From Caldilineaceae bacterium (GTDB lineage: Bacteria > Chloroflexota > Anaerolineae > Caldilineales > Caldilineaceae): a stretch of 64,000 bases of DNA. The notes beneath the pieces were generated by a model. The model searched no databases, was not told the origin of the DNA, and worked only from the letters and a program-made list of their open reading frames with translations. Below, piece by piece: positions 18,301 through 27,933 of this stretch. Location of the stretch: assembly GCA_018003515.1 (NCBI GenBank), contig JAGNDO010000007.1, forward strand, positions 50,093 to 114,092. Direction: 5' to 3'. How positions within the stretch are numbered: position 1 is the first letter of the stretch; each line of letters begins with the position of its first letter. The position numbers and the translations under genes are program-made.

Positions 18301-19627
18301 AGCCGGGGAGGCCAAAAAAGAGTAATGAGTAAAGGGGCGTACCGAAGGCGAAGGCCAAGGAGAGCAGGGCCAGTCCGCCGAAAATCCATGTGGCCCGGCT
18401 GTGTTCGCTCTTGGGGAAGGGGGCGGCGAAGAGCCGCACGACTGCCAGGATGGCCAAGACCCAGGTCAGCAAGCCCAAATAGTTGCCGCCCTCAACGTAG
18501 TTTTTGATGCCCCAAAAGATGGTATCCGTCGGCTCGCCCAGAGCATTGACCCTGGCAGGCACCCACGTCCGATTCCAAATATCAAACCACCCGTGATGGC
18601 TGGGATTGCCGAAGACATCCGGCAGCCCAAAGGTCAGCACATGCCGGGACGGCCACGCCCACCCGATCACATCCTGATACGACGCCGACCCGGCCCGGAA
18701 ATTCAACGTCACCAACTCGTACAACGGAATCAACTGCACCGCGCCCAAGGCGATCCCCAGCCCGGCCATGACCAGGAGCCACCCGGCCAGCTTAACTATG
18801 CGAATGGCGAATGGCGAATCGCTTTGTCCACCCCTTTTGCCTTTTGCACTTTGCCTTTTGCCTTTTGCCTTGATTTCTCCCCACGCCAAACCCAGCCGCA
18901 CCGCCGCGTACATGCCGGAAACCAGCAACGTGTAATAAAAGAATTCCGGGTGCCCGGCCAACGTCATAACGCCGATGGCCGCCGCGCCCACGATCACGTA
19001 GGGAATGGGGCGGAAGCTCTCGACGCCCTTCTCTTCCTGCTTGCGGATGATCAACTCGATCACCGCCAGGACCAGGGGCAGCCAGGAGGCAGCGGCGATC
19101 ACCATGGTGAAGACCACGCTCACGATCATGAAACCGCTGAACATGAAGACCAGCCCGACAAAGAGGGCGGCCACCGGGCGCAGACGCAGCACCCGGCCAA
19201 AGATGTACATGTTGATCCCGGCAATCGCCAATTGCAGGGCCGTGAACCAGCCATACGCGGCTTCAATCGGGAAAATGTAGAAAAGCAAACTCAGCGGATA
19301 GGCCACACTGGCCTGGCCTGCCGCAAAGAAGGGGATGCCCGTGAAGATGTCCGGGTTCCACAAGGGGATCTGCCCGGCGGCAAAGGCGCGCTGAATGTGC
19401 AGCTTCCACTCGAAGTTTTCCAGCACCAGGTCCGAAAGCAGGTTGTTGTGGGGGACCAAGCCGGGCAGCATGGAGCGGAAAGGCTCGAAGCTGTAGAGGT
19501 TGTCGAAGGGCAGCAGGGTGCTGCCCCCCCAGCCGGGGAAGAGGACCGGCCCAAACCAGAGCAAGGGCAGCACTATCAATACAGCCAGGGAAAGAATGTC
19601 GCCCCGAAATCGTTTCAATCTATTCAC
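15311..19627 (-). CDS. YfhO-like membrane glycosyltransferase fused to a Wzx-type flippase
   Basis: 1438 residues. Residues 1 to about 930 are a YfhO-type protein: an N-terminal block of hydrophobic spans with [14 protein letters not shown], an extracytoplasmic domain, and a last span near 915. YfhO proteins resemble GT-C enzymes that add sugars to teichoic or other glycans. From about residue 940 a MOP/Wzx flippase follows ([46 protein letters not shown]), with about twelve more spans. No stop or frameshift separates the halves. Two places carry peptides encoded by heptamer repeats (see 17654 and 18800). The polyprenyl-phosphate sugar transferase gene lies upstream on the same strand and could supply its donor lipid. 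Confidence 0.82.
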   Translation of the reverse strand: MNRLKRFRGDILSLAVLIVLPLLWFGPVLFPGWGGSTLLPFDNLYSFEPFRSMLPGLVPHNNLLSDLVLENFEWKLHIQRAFAAGQIPLWNPDIFTGIPFFAAGQASVAYPLSLLFYIFPIEAAYGWFTALQLAIAGINMYIFGRVLRLRPVAALFVGLVFMFSGFMIVSVVFTMVIAAASWLPLVLAVIELIIRKQEEKGVESFRPIPYVIVGAAAIGVMTLAGHPEFFYYTLLVSGMYAAVRLGLAWGEIKAKGKRQSAKGKRGGQSDSPFAIRIVKLAGWLLVMAGLGIALGAVQLIPLYELVTLNFRAGSASYQDVIGWAWPSRHVLTFGLPDVFGNPSHHGWFDIWNRTWVPARVNALGEPTDTIFWGIKNYVEGGNYLGLLTWVLAILAVVRLFAAPFPKSEHSRATWIFGGLALLSLAFAFGTPLYSLLFFGLPGWNQLHSPFRWVFPFTVSMAVLGGLGLNALLELMVTQAGDWRIGRGLRRVRFRSVVRVLAGLMVAAGIDALAAVVVSLFVPAPFIGLGDKALAGSDLARMAFADGRMFWSYQAINLVKFGGFALASGLLLVWMTVPGRMPHLRTNLPPKLARRFTLTGALAIALIVLDLFAAHGTFNPSTDPALSPLKNVPPVVQFINEREGIDTELAIRHSPFAFRFTTFNLPGEKTLNANMGMAYGWQDIRGYDSIIPKQYVDLMDRVAPQAGELLYNRIAPIYSNVAGSATLENPLLDLLNVKYVLTTQSITADGWTEIYRDEGIAAYENSQVLPRALIVPEAQVVAADQQPLLSADLSRTLFIEENPADANALVPSSPQIAEATISRYTPNDVFVDVNLSDRAWLLLSDAYFPGWKAYVRPFGGTENDETELTIQRADGGLRAVYLPEAGQWTVRFTYSPMSFKVGLYVSFLAFMAGLLLLLWWGWGKFYRPSGAENEAQTVAKNSIVPMILNLANKAVDFAFAMLYVRLLGPEGTGKYAFVVAMYGFFEIVSRYGLGTLLTRDVAADKNESSRYLTNVLALRTLLWLVAMPVMGAVVYGYRIFGNITTEEIMALAIFGAAMLFANYADGLSSMFNAFEKMEYPAGLATASGLLKVTLGAAVLLAGWGFVGLAAVSLTVNILQVFWLYGLVRRTLFQPQWQWDWSLQKWMFATSGPLMINHLLATIFWRIDLWILRPLAGAASIGLYSVSLKYLDGLNIIPSVFTFAIFPLMSRYARREGEGLLRSYLIAVRLLLIASLPIAMMTTFIAAPLVFIVGGGEFLNVPEVFTVFGRAIPYMGGSQLALQVIIWSIPIGFVNSVTQFVLIAVDQQRYLTRAFLFGVLFNVVGNILLIPSFGYIGAAVVTILSELSLLVPFYWSVRKHVGTVPWAAIIWRPLVAVGVMGLSIFGLTKVGLNVWTSVIVGWLIYGVVLVAAGAFRGEDMAIVGRALPLGKLRGLRVARG
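17654..17686. repeat. GCGAATG heptamer tract inside the YfhO coding region
   Basis: Four and a half tandem copies of GCGAATG (first copy GCGAAAT). On the minus strand it is translated as [11 protein letters not shown]. The same heptamer recurs three times at 18800-18820. Confidence 0.85.
18800..18867. repeat. Two adjoining heptamer tracts inside the YfhO coding region
   Basis: Three GCGAATG units (18800-18820) are followed by five CCTTTTG-type units (18833-18867, third unit CACTTTG). On the minus strand they encode a Lys/Gly/Arg-rich stretch followed by SPFAIRIV, between two membrane spans. The second tract closely matches the intergenic tract at 20638-20679, including a degenerate unit. Confidence 0.88.
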
Positions 19628-19654
19628 AGAATCAGTCCCAATCGGTTATTGATC

Positions 19655-19727
19655 GAGATTGGGAGATTGGGAGATTAAGAGATTGGTCTAGTAACCCAAT
19701 CTCCCAATCTCCCAATCTCCCAATCTC
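19655..19727. repeat. Facing GGGAGATT/AATCTCCC octamer tracts
   Basis: About four octamers on the left face four complementary octamers on the right around an approximately 10-nt centre, giving a long hairpin between the polyprenyl sugar transferase stop and the YfhO start. Confidence 0.85.
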
Positions 19728-19734
19728 AAACGAA

Positions 19735-20553
19735 CTAGCTCGGATCCAAAATCTCCGGGGCCTGCCGGCGCATGGAGGGCCGCTTCATCTGCCGATAGCG
19801 CCAGCGGATCTGCCACGTGCGCCAGGCGGATTCCAGCTTGACCGGGATGTCCATCTTGCTCTGGCCGATGCGCCGGTCTTCGAAGTGGATGGGGATTTCG
19901 ATCAGCCGATAGCCGAGCATTTCGCATAGATAGGCCATCTCCACCTGGAAGGCGTAGCCGTTGCTGCCCACCCGTTCCAGGCCGATGTTTTCCAGGGCAG
20001 CGCGCCGCCACAGCTTGAAGCCAGCGGTCATGTCCCGCACCCGCAGATCCAGGATCACCCGGCTGTAGAGGTTGGCCCACCAGCTCACAAAGCGCCGCCA
20101 CCAGCTCCAGCCCTCGTCCAAGCTGCCGCCCGGCACATAGCGGGAGCCGATCACCACATCCACCCCCGTGGCCCGCATGACGCCCAGCATCTGGGGAATA
20201 TAGCGGGGGGAGTGGCTGAAATCCGCATCCATTTGGATGACATAATCCGCACCGTCGGCCAAAGCCTGGCCCATGCCCCGCACATAGGCCGTGCCCAGGC
20301 CCCCCTTGCCCGTGCGGTGGATGACCGTCATGCGCTGGGGATCTTGGGCCGCATACTCGGCCACCAACTCATCCGCCACCGCGCCCGTGCCGTCCGGGGA
20401 GTTGTCGTCCACGATCAGGATGCGCAGATCCGGCAGGTTGAGGGCGAAGAGGGCGGCGGTGATCTTGGCCAGGTTGTCCGCCTCGTTGAAGGTGGGGATC
20501 ACCACGGTCACGACGGGTTGAGTTTTTTTCGATGTTGACAGATTTTGATCCAT
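19735..20553 (-). CDS. Polyprenol-phosphate mannosyltransferase-like GT2 enzyme
   Basis: 272 residues from ATG 20553, with GAGGA 6 nt upstream. The GT2 fold is clear: [43 protein letters not shown] and the metal motif [10 protein letters not shown], then [10 protein letters not shown] and the acceptor region [14 protein letters not shown]. This matches dolichol/polyprenol-monophosphomannose synthases, which load a sugar on a lipid carrier at the cytoplasmic face. No C-terminal membrane domain is present, as in the short form. It probably feeds GT-C type enzymes such as the YfhO-flippase protein downstream. The frame open upstream of 20553 overlaps the promoter and is not likely translated. 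Confidence 0.88.
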   Translation of the reverse strand: MDQNLSTSKKTQPVVTVVIPTFNEADNLAKITAALFALNLPDLRILIVDDNSPDGTGAVADELVAEYAAQDPQRMTVIHRTGKGGLGTAYVRGMGQALADGADYVIQMDADFSHSPRYIPQMLGVMRATGVDVVIGSRYVPGGSLDEGWSWWRRFVSWWANLYSRVILDLRVRDMTAGFKLWRRAALENIGLERVGSNGYAFQVEMAYLCEMLGYRLIEIPIHFEDRRIGQSKMDIPVKLESAWRTWQIRWRYRQMKRPSMRRQAPEILDPS

Positions 20554-20597
20554 ATTTCCTCGATATCCGGCTGATTTTGGAACCGGGCAGACCCGAC

Positions 20598-20626
20598 ATT
20601 CTAGCACGAAGGCGGGGTGGGGTCAA
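20598..20626 (-). promoter_or_regulatory. Promoter for the polyprenol-phosphate sugar transferase
   Basis: On the minus strand TTGACC (20626-20621), 17 nt, TAGAAT (20603-20598), about 45 nt before the ATG. Confidence 0.6.
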
Positions 20627-20637
20627 AGGGGGGAAGT

Positions 20638-20679
20638 AAAAGGCAAAAGGCAAAAGGCAAAGGGCAAGAGGCAAAAGGA
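20638..20679. repeat. AGGCAAA heptamer tract
   Basis: Five to six tandem heptamers AGGCAAA with one degenerate unit (GGGCAAG). It is homologous to the tract at 18833-18867 inside the YfhO gene. It lies between divergent promoters. Confidence 0.88.
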
Positions 20680-20751
20680 TCGTGTTTGGCGAGGGGGGCG
20701 CGCTGGGCATGAGCTTGTTTTTTGGGGCAACAGGCGCAAGGGGGGCGTAAT

Positions 20752-20780
20752 TTGACGTTGGTCGCGCCCGTCCGTATGAT
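20752..20780 (+). promoter_or_regulatory. Promoter for the HEAT-repeat gene
   Basis: TTGACG (20752-20757), 17 nt, TATGAT (20775-20780), 43 nt before the ATG at 20824. Confidence 0.55.
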
Positions 20781-20823
20781 TGGGCGTGTCGATCCATCCA
20801 TTTAATCCAGCGAGGCAAGGCCC

Positions 20824-21423
20824 ATGACCCACCAACTTTCTGCCATTTTTCGACTGCGCCAGGCCATTGCGCTGGATGATGACGCGGCTGCCGAGGCGGT
20901 GATTTCCGCCCTGGGGCCAGAGGACGAGGCCGATCTGCTGGCCCTGGCCGGGGATGCGGACCCGGACCGGCGCTGGTGGGGGCTGCGGGGGCTGGCCGCC
21001 GTGGGCGGGGCGGACGCAGTGCCGATCTTGGCTGCGGCCCTGTCTGCGGCGGAGGAGGGGGAGCGGGCCGTGGCCGCGCTGGGGCTGGGCCATCTCCACG
21101 CCCGGGCGGGGCAGGCGGTGACGGACGCCCTGCCCGTCTTGGCCAAACGGCTGACCGACCCGGCTGGGCTGGTGCGCCAGGCCGCGGCGGATGGCTTGGC
21201 CCTGTGCGGTGAAGACGCGGTCCCCGTGCTGGTGGCGGCTTTGGAGAGCGAACACGAAGGGGTGCGGGTGCGGGCGGCGGCGGCCTTGCGCAAGCTGCAA
21301 TCCATGCGGGCCGCTGGCGCGCTCTATCAACATTTGAACGACCCGAATCATTTGGTGCGCCTCTATGCGTATGAAACCCTGGATGCCATGGGGCTGTTGA
21401 CCAACATTCTGCTGCGCCGTTGA
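20824..21423 (+). CDS. HEAT-repeat protein
   Basis: 199 residues made of tandem alpha-helical pairs. Repeat cores are readable as DPDRRWWGLRGLAAVGGADAVPIL, DPAGLVRQAAADGLALCGEDAVPVL, SEHEGVRVRAAAALRKLQS and DPNHLVRLYAYETLDAMG. HEAT/PBS-lyase-type scaffolds bind proteins or, in phycobilin systems, tetrapyrroles; here no partner is evident. It is divergent from the polyprenyl sugar transferase gene and has its own promoter-like sequence. No signal peptide, so cytoplasmic. Confidence 0.8.
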   Translation: MTHQLSAIFRLRQAIALDDDAAAEAVISALGPEDEADLLALAGDADPDRRWWGLRGLAAVGGADAVPILAAALSAAEEGERAVAALGLGHLHARAGQAVTDALPVLAKRLTDPAGLVRQAAADGLALCGEDAVPVLVAALESEHEGVRVRAAAALRKLQSMRAAGALYQHLNDPNHLVRLYAYETLDAMGLLTNILLRR

Positions 21424-21435
21424 GTGCGCCCAGCG

Positions 21436-21464
21436 TTGTCAACCCCGGCCACCTGTGCTAAGAT
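21436..21464 (+). promoter_or_regulatory. Promoter for the SH3-domain gene
   Basis: TTGTCA (21436-21441), 17 nt, TAAGAT (21459-21464), leaving a leader of about 80 nt before ATG 21551. Confidence 0.5.
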
Positions 21465-21550
21465 CGGCACAGAGGCGCGCCCTCACCCGAACCGGGAGTT
21501 TCCCGGCAAATTCATCCCTTTTTGACCCTTCGATTGGACAGAAATCTGCT

Positions 21551-22993
21551 ATGTCACCTCACTATTTGTCTGCGCCCGTCCACCTCCGGCTGCTTGGCCT
21601 GGCGCGCATACCCCTATTCTTGATCTTGCTTTTCACCCTGATCGGTTGGGCGAATCCCGTTTCTGCCGGGTCGCTCCTGCCTTCGCCAACGAACCAAGGG
21701 CCAATCAACGCAAGCCCGGCAGTCAGCGCCACCGTGACCGTAACCCCAACGGTGACTGTGACGGCAACCACGGGGGTTAGCCAAACCACCCCCTCAGCTT
21801 TAACAGAAACGACTGCCCTGACCAAAACAATCGCCCTGACGGGAACAATCGGGGTCACGACCGGGGCTGCTGTGGTTTCCCGCACGGCCACCATCGTGAC
21901 CAATGGTGGCTATATCCGCAGCGGGCCGGGGGTGAACAACTCTGTGGTGGCCGTTGGGGCCAGGGGGGACACCTTTACGGTCATCGATCAGGATCAATCG
22001 GGGAATTGGCTTCAGATCTGTTGCGTGGAGGGCAGCCGTGAGACCTGGATTGGGGCCGGGATTGTGAAGGTGACCGAGGCGAAGGTGGTGACAAGCACCG
22101 GCGTCCTGACCGCAACGAGTGTCTTGACCGGGACCAGTGTCTTGACCCAGACCGGCGTCCTGACCAACACGGTTGCGCTAACGACGACCCTGGACGCTTC
22201 GTCTCCGATTGCCACCATTTCGACCAACCGGGGCAACATTCGGAGCGGGCCGGGGACGAACAATCCCATTGTGGCTGTGGGGGCCAGGGGAGATAGCTTC
22301 ACCATCGTTGCCCAGGATGAGGCGGGGGCGTGGTTGCAAGTTTGTTGTCTGGAGGATGGTCGCCGGGCCTGGATCGCCGAATCGATTGTGGCGGTGCGTG
22401 GGGATTTGGCGGACATCCCGGTGGCCAAAGCACTCTTTCCGGCGGATTTTCGCGCCACTTGGCGGGTTGACTATACATGTGACTCTGATCGTTGTGCGGT
22501 CCCCGCCTGTTCCGGCACCATGAGCGCGGCCGGACGCCAGTTTGTGCGCACCACCTATTTGGAGATCGACCGTCGGGTGGAGTGGGCCGAAGGTTGCGGC
22601 GACGACAGCTATTGGCTGCATCAGGTGGATAATTTCAGCGGCAACGAGCGCTATCCCCGCACGGCAGATTCTCCCCTCTTCCACTTCTGGATTGGGGCTT
22701 TGTCGGCTGCGGCCACAGAAAGGGTCACCCTGGCCGATGGGCAGAGCGTGGCCGTGATCTGTGCCGGTCCTTACACCCAGGAGACTGCGGAGGATGACGG
22801 CTGGACCAGCGTCTACACGGGCAACACCTGCCACGATCTGCGCACGGGCATGATCGTGACCATGCACTATGATAAAAAGTGGCTCTTCAGCGGGGAATTC
22901 GAAGGCAAAACCTACAGCCGGGAGTTCTTCGGGGATCGGGAGAGCTATCAGTTGACGTTGAGCGAGACGAATGCGGAATTGGCGGGGGAGTAG
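21551..22993 (+). CDS. Secreted protein with two bacterial SH3 domains
   Basis: 480 residues from ATG 21551 (MSPHYLSAPVHL). A signal segment (IPLFLILLFTLIGW) is followed by a Thr-rich linker, an SH3_3-type domain (GYIRSGPGVNNSVVAVGARGD to WLQICCVEG), a second Thr/Val linker with repeated (S/G)VLT words, and a second SH3 domain (GNIRSGPGTNNPIVAVGARGD to WLQVCCLED). Each SH3 domain has a Cys pair. The last 150 residues hold several Cys (YTCDSDRCAVPAC) and look like a separate extracellular domain. Such domains usually bind cell wall or peptide ligands. Ligand unknown. Confidence 0.78.
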   Translation: MSPHYLSAPVHLRLLGLARIPLFLILLFTLIGWANPVSAGSLLPSPTNQGPINASPAVSATVTVTPTVTVTATTGVSQTTPSALTETTALTKTIALTGTIGVTTGAAVVSRTATIVTNGGYIRSGPGVNNSVVAVGARGDTFTVIDQDQSGNWLQICCVEGSRETWIGAGIVKVTEAKVVTSTGVLTATSVLTGTSVLTQTGVLTNTVALTTTLDASSPIATISTNRGNIRSGPGTNNPIVAVGARGDSFTIVAQDEAGAWLQVCCLEDGRRAWIAESIVAVRGDLADIPVAKALFPADFRATWRVDYTCDSDRCAVPACSGTMSAAGRQFVRTTYLEIDRRVEWAEGCGDDSYWLHQVDNFSGNERYPRTADSPLFHFWIGALSAAATERVTLADGQSVAVICAGPYTQETAEDDGWTSVYTGNTCHDLRTGMIVTMHYDKKWLFSGEFEGKTYSREFFGDRESYQLTLSETNAELAGE

Positions 22994-23025
22994 GTTGATA
23001 AGTTGATTTTTGCTGCGTCATCCAA

Positions 23026-23064
23026 AAAGGGGGCGGTGGGATATATTTTCCCACCGCCCCCTTT
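23026..23064. terminator. Terminator between the SH3 gene and trmFO
   Basis: 15-bp perfect stem (23026-23040 with 23050-23064) and a 9-nt loop, between convergent genes. The A-run and T-run at its base are part of the stem, so it can work both ways. Confidence 0.75.
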
Positions 23065-23076
23065 CTTGTCTGGACA

Positions 23077-23141
23077 AATCAACTTTTTGACTGGACAAAT
23101 CAACCAATCAACCAATCTCAACCAATCTCAACCAATCTCCT
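23077..23141. repeat. CAACCAAT word-repeat tract overlapping the trmFO 3' end
   Basis: CAACCAAT units spaced 8-10 nt (CAACCAATCT variants). The trmFO stop codon at 23128 and last residues lie within the tract. Confidence 0.8.
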
Positions 23142-24498
23142 TCAAATACGCCGCCAACGCCGCCTCCGCCCGCTGGGCATAGACGCCATAGCGCTGTTGT
23201 TTCTTCCTCACCCGCTTCTCCAACTCCGGCAGGATGCCCATGTTGGCCTTCATGGGCTGGAAGTTGTCCGGGTCGGCGTGGGTGATGTAGTGGAGCAGCG
23301 CCCCGATCATGGTGGTGCGAGGGGGCACGAGCAGGGGTTGACCGGTGAGCAATCGGTGCATGTTGAGCCCGGCCACCAGTCCGCCCATGGTGCTGCCCAC
23401 ATAGCCCTCGGTCCCCGTGATCTGCCCGGCGAAGAAGAGATCGTCCCGTCCGCTGAGTTCGTGCTTGAGTTGCAGCGTGGGCCGCATGACCGTGGGGCTG
23501 TTGACAAAGGTGTTGCGGTGCATCTGGCCCATGCGCACAAACTCGGCATTTTCCAAGCCGGGGATCAGGCGCAGCACCGCCTCTTGCGCGCCCCACTTGA
23601 TGTTGGTCTGGAAGCCGACCATGTTGTAAAGCGTCCCGGCCACGTTGTCCTGGCGTAGCTGCACCACGGCCCACGGACGGTTGCCCGTGCGGGGATCCCG
23701 CAGCCCCACCGGGCGCATGGGCCCGTAGGAGAGGGCGTCGATTCCCCGGCCAGCCAACACCTCGATGGGCATGCAGCCCTCAAAATAGCGCTCCAACTCA
23801 GCATCCGCCGATTTCAACTCGATCTTCGGGGCCGCCACCACGGCCTCCACAAAGCGCTCGTATTCCTCTTTGTTGAAGGGGCAGTTGACGTAATCCCCCT
23901 CATCGCCGCCCAAATCGCTCTCCCGGTCATAGCGGCTCTGGCGGAAGGCCACGGTCATGTCGATGCTCTCGGCCTCGATGATGGGGGCCATGGCGTCGTA
24001 GAAATAGAGATGCTGCTGCCCGGTCAAGGCCTGGATGCGGGCGGTGAGCGCGCTGCTCGTCAACGGTCCCGTGGCAACGATGGTCGGGCCGTCGGGGATT
24101 TCCGTCACCTCTTCCCGGCGCAATTCGATGTTGGGGTGGGCGCTGATCAGGGCGGTGACTTCCTCGGCAAAATCCTCCCGGCTGACCGCCAGGGCCTGGC
24201 CGGCCGGCACAGCGTGCTTGAAGGCTGTGGGGATGATCATGCTGCCCAAAGTCACCATCTCGTTCTTGAGCATCCCCAACGCCCGGTCGGGCAAGGTGCT
24301 GCCCATGCTGTTGGAGCAGACCAACTCGGCCAGCCGGTCGCCCGTGTGGGCCTCCGTGGGTCGGGTGGGGCGCATCTCGAACAGGCGCACGGCGTGTCCC
24401 CGCTCGGCCAACTGCCACGCCGCCTCGCTCCCCGCCAGTCCGCCGCCGATGATGGTGATGGGGGGAGTGGTTGATTGGTTGATTGGTTGAGTGGTCAT
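23128..24498 (-). CDS. trmFO: Methylenetetrahydrofolate-tRNA-(uracil-5-)-methyltransferase
   Basis: 456 residues from ATG 24498. Makes ribothymidine-54 in tRNA using methylenetetrahydrofolate and FAD. Visible are [21 protein letters not shown], the TrmFO signature [54 protein letters not shown] and the C-terminal [25 protein letters not shown]. The first residues [13 protein letters not shown] are encoded by TTGATTGG octamers and are not conserved family sequence, so the start region seems built from a repeat. A strong promoter (TATAAT) lies upstream at 24544-24572; a longer in-frame extension upstream would overlap it. Confidence 0.95.
   Translation of the reverse strand: MTTQPINQSTTPPITIIGGGLAGSEAAWQLAERGHAVRLFEMRPTRPTEAHTGDRLAELVCSNSMGSTLPDRALGMLKNEMVTLGSMIIPTAFKHAVPAGQALAVSREDFAEEVTALISAHPNIELRREEVTEIPDGPTIVATGPLTSSALTARIQALTGQQHLYFYDAMAPIIEAESIDMTVAFRQSRYDRESDLGGDEGDYVNCPFNKEEYERFVEAVVAAPKIELKSADAELERYFEGCMPIEVLAGRGIDALSYGPMRPVGLRDPRTGNRPWAVVQLRQDNVAGTLYNMVGFQTNIKWGAQEAVLRLIPGLENAEFVRMGQMHRNTFVNSPTVMRPTLQLKHELSGRDDLFFAGQITGTEGYVGSTMGGLVAGLNMHRLLTGQPLLVPPRTTMIGALLHYITHADPDNFQPMKANMGILPELEKRVRKKQQRYGVYAQRAEAALAAYLKEIG
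24467..24494. repeat. TTGATTGG octamer tract in the trmFO N-terminus
   Basis: Three octamers (TTGATTGG, TTGATTGG, TTGAGTGG) just inside the start codon of trmFO. Confidence 0.85.
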
Positions 24499-24543
24499 AG
24501 GTTCGCCTTGTTTTGTGATCAATGTTTCTCTGAGCAGTTCATG

Positions 24544-24572
24544 ATTATAGCGGAGCCACGGCCCATGACCAA
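24544..24572 (-). promoter_or_regulatory. Promoter for trmFO
   Basis: On the minus strand TTGGTC (24572-24567), 17 nt, TATAAT (24549-24544), about 45 nt before the ATG at 24498. The best -10 box of the window. Confidence 0.6.
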
Positions 24573-24604
24573 AAAGCATCTCTTCCCCACTTTTGGCGAT
24601 GTCG

Positions 24605-24613
24605 TGATATACT
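24605..24613 (+). promoter_or_regulatory. Extended -10 candidate for the ATPase/TOPRIM pair
   Basis: TG-A-TATACT at 24605-24613, 62 nt before the ATG of the ATPase gene; no good -35 box upstream. Confidence 0.3.
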
Positions 24614-24674
24614 TCTGTTTAGATCGCTTGGGGTAGCAAGCAGGTGTTGTATTTCTAAGAAAAGGGTCTCTGCG

Positions 24675-25838
24675 ATGGCACAATCAAAGAAAAAGCCACT
24701 TCATTTAACCCAGATTTATCTGGAAAACTGGCGCAATTTTACACAAATTGATGCACAATTACAGCGTCGTGTCTTTTTGTTTGGTCCCAATGCATCAGGC
24801 AAGTCGAATCTTTTGGATGTATTTCGCTTTTTACATGATATTGTCGCTGTTGGGGGTGGATTTCAGGAAGCTGTTCGGCGACGAAGGGGCGTCTCCAAGT
24901 TACGCAGCCTTGCGGCCAGACGCTATCCGGACATCGCGATTCGGGTTCAGATTGGCAATGGGGCTACCCCAATGAATTGGGCGTATGAACTTCGTTTTAC
25001 CCAAGACAACCGCCAACGACCTATCGTGAAACAGGAGCGGGTGATTCGGAATGGCATTATCATTGTAAACCGTCCTGACGAACAAGATGAGCGAGATTCA
25101 GAGCGCCTGACCCAGACATATCTTGAGCAGGTCAACGCCAATCTTGAGTTCCGTGATGTTGCTGATTTTTTTGCATCGGTTCGGTATCTGCATCTGGTTC
25201 CCCAATTGGTGCGCGAGCCGGATCGTTCTGTGGGGCGCAGCAATGATCCGTATGGGGGCGATTTTTTGGAACAGATCGCCAGGACCAATGAACGAACGCG
25301 CAAGTCGCGCTTGAAACGGATCCGTGATGCCCTTTCTGTTGCAGTTCCCCAATTGGCCGATCTCGAACTGTGGAGAGATCCAGCCAGTGGCTCTCCGCAT
25401 TTGCGTGGGAAATATGACCATTGGCGACCTCAGGGCGCTTGGCAGACTGAAGAAGAGTTTTCTGATGGGACATTGCGGCTACTGGGGCTGCTTTGGGCCG
25501 TGCTTGACGGTTCTGGCCCTTTGTTGTTGGAAGAACCGGAATTGTCATTGCATCCTGACGTGGTGCGCTATATTCCTCAGATGCTTGCGCGGATTCAAGG
25601 ACGCACAAATCGCCAAATCCTGGTCAGTTCGCATTCCCCCGACATGCTTCGGGACGACGGGATTGGTTTGGATGAAGTCCTGATCTTGCAACCGGGTAGT
25701 GAGGGAACATCGGTTCAGCCTGTGTCTCAATTTGCCGATGTTGTCCATTTGCTGGAGGGAGGAGCATCCTTAGCCGATACCGTCCCCACCTTGACACGAC
25801 CCCTCAATGTGCAGCAATTAGCGCTTTTTGAGGGTTGA
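24675..25838 (+). CDS. AAA ATPase of the OLD/RecF-like (AAA_21) class
   Basis: 387 residues. Walker A GPNASGKS at residues 37-44, following the LTQIYLENWRNF beta-hairpin typical of RecF/OLD-type ATPases; EEEFSDGTLRLLGLL is the signature region, LLLEEPELSLHP near 282-292 is Walker B with catalytic Glu, and LVSSHSPDML is the switch-histidine region. No TOPRIM domain is present in this protein; it is encoded by the next gene, two bases downstream. This two-gene layout (ATPase plus separate TOPRIM-like effector) resembles RloAB/AbiL- and PARIS-like anti-phage modules. Codon use and base composition are AT-richer than trmFO and the phosphorylase on either side, a sign of horizontal acquisition. 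Confidence 0.85.
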   Translation: MAQSKKKPLHLTQIYLENWRNFTQIDAQLQRRVFLFGPNASGKSNLLDVFRFLHDIVAVGGGFQEAVRRRRGVSKLRSLAARRYPDIAIRVQIGNGATPMNWAYELRFTQDNRQRPIVKQERVIRNGIIIVNRPDEQDERDSERLTQTYLEQVNANLEFRDVADFFASVRYLHLVPQLVREPDRSVGRSNDPYGGDFLEQIARTNERTRKSRLKRIRDALSVAVPQLADLELWRDPASGSPHLRGKYDHWRPQGAWQTEEEFSDGTLRLLGLLWAVLDGSGPLLLEEPELSLHPDVVRYIPQMLARIQGRTNRQILVSSHSPDMLRDDGIGLDEVLILQPGSEGTSVQPVSQFADVVHLLEGGASLADTVPTLTRPLNVQQLALFEG

Positions 25839-25840
25839 CC

Positions 25841-26452
25841 ATGACCGCACTCACCCCATTTCTCGTGAATGCAGCGGTTGAAGGCATGGTAGATGAGGCG
25901 GTTCTGCGCCGGATTTTTGTTGACACGAGCGCTTCCTTGAATCGTGTCTTTATTGCAGAGGGCAAGCCCAGGCTTCTCCATCGCCTTGCCAGCTATAATC
26001 ATGCGGCAAACTGGCAGCCCTGGATTGTCTTGATCGATCTGGACCAGGATGCTTCCTGCGCACCGATTGCAAGACAGAACTGGCTGCCCGCACCCGCACC
26101 CAATCTCTGTTTTCGTATAGCTGTGCGGGCTGTAGAAAGCTGGTTGTTGGCTGATACCGTAGCCTTGGCAGAATATCTGCATGTGCCTCGGTCTCAAATT
26201 CCCCGACAGCCAGACATGCTCAACGATCCCAAATTGACTATGGTCAATTTGGCACAACAGTCAAAGCGCTCGGCTATTGTCCGCGACATGATCCCGCGAC
26301 CCGGCAGTGGCCGCTCCATTGGGCCAGCTTATTCGTCACGCATGATTGAATTTGCCTACCGTCATTGGCGACCCCGCATTGCCAAAGACAACAGCGACAG
26401 CCTGCAAAAGCTCTTTCACTGCATCGAAACGTTGCTGGTCACCGAAGGGTAA
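25841..26452 (+). CDS. TOPRIM-like protein of the DUF4276 type, partner of the AAA ATPase
   Basis: 203 residues from ATG 25841, with GAGGG 7 nt upstream and only 2 nt after the ATPase stop. Motifs match a TOPRIM nuclease: Glu in [15 protein letters not shown] (residues 11-25), the DxD pair in IVLIDLDQD (Asp 66, 68, 70) and the DUF4276-like [12 protein letters not shown] (residues 94-105). In defence modules this subunit is usually the nuclease effector, held in check or activated by the ATPase. Catalytic competence and target are inference. Composition is AT-rich like its partner. Confidence 0.7.
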   Translation: MTALTPFLVNAAVEGMVDEAVLRRIFVDTSASLNRVFIAEGKPRLLHRLASYNHAANWQPWIVLIDLDQDASCAPIARQNWLPAPAPNLCFRIAVRAVESWLLADTVALAEYLHVPRSQIPRQPDMLNDPKLTMVNLAQQSKRSAIVRDMIPRPGSGRSIGPAYSSRMIEFAYRHWRPRIAKDNSDSLQKLFHCIETLLVTEG

Positions 26453-26461
26453 CTACCCCTC

Positions 26462-26495
26462 CTCCCCCAATCCCAAATCCCCAATCCCACCCACC
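26462..26495. repeat. CCCCAATCCC/AATCCC word repeat upstream of the phosphorylase gene
   Basis: Short words CCCAAT and CCCAAATC recur between the TOPRIM-like gene and the phosphorylase start. Related words appear at 31668-31687 and 48787-48827. Confidence 0.6.
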
Positions 26496-26511
26496 ACAAC
26501 GGAGTGACCCC

Positions 26512-27828
<1,317 letters not shown>

Positions 27829-27842
27829 GGCAACAAAAAAAG

Positions 27843-27921
27843 TAATCCACGAATCTGCGCAAATCAACACGAATCTTTTCTTTCCTGATTTGTGTCGATT
27901 TGTGAAGATTCGTGGATTATC
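27843..27921. repeat. CACGAATC/GATTCGTG word-repeat hairpin
   Basis: The left half (ATCCACGAATCTGCGC...) is complementary to the right half (GAAGATTCGTGGAT). It forms an imperfect hairpin of about 79 nt between convergent genes and probably acts as a terminator for both. Confidence 0.75.
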
Positions 27922-27933
27922 TCTTCTATTGTT

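Noticed and set aside
17276..19678. Plus-strand open frames (349 and 425 codons) over the YfhO-flippase gene
   Set aside because: Antisense to transmembrane coding sequence, with Gln/His/Gly-rich composition and no family motif.
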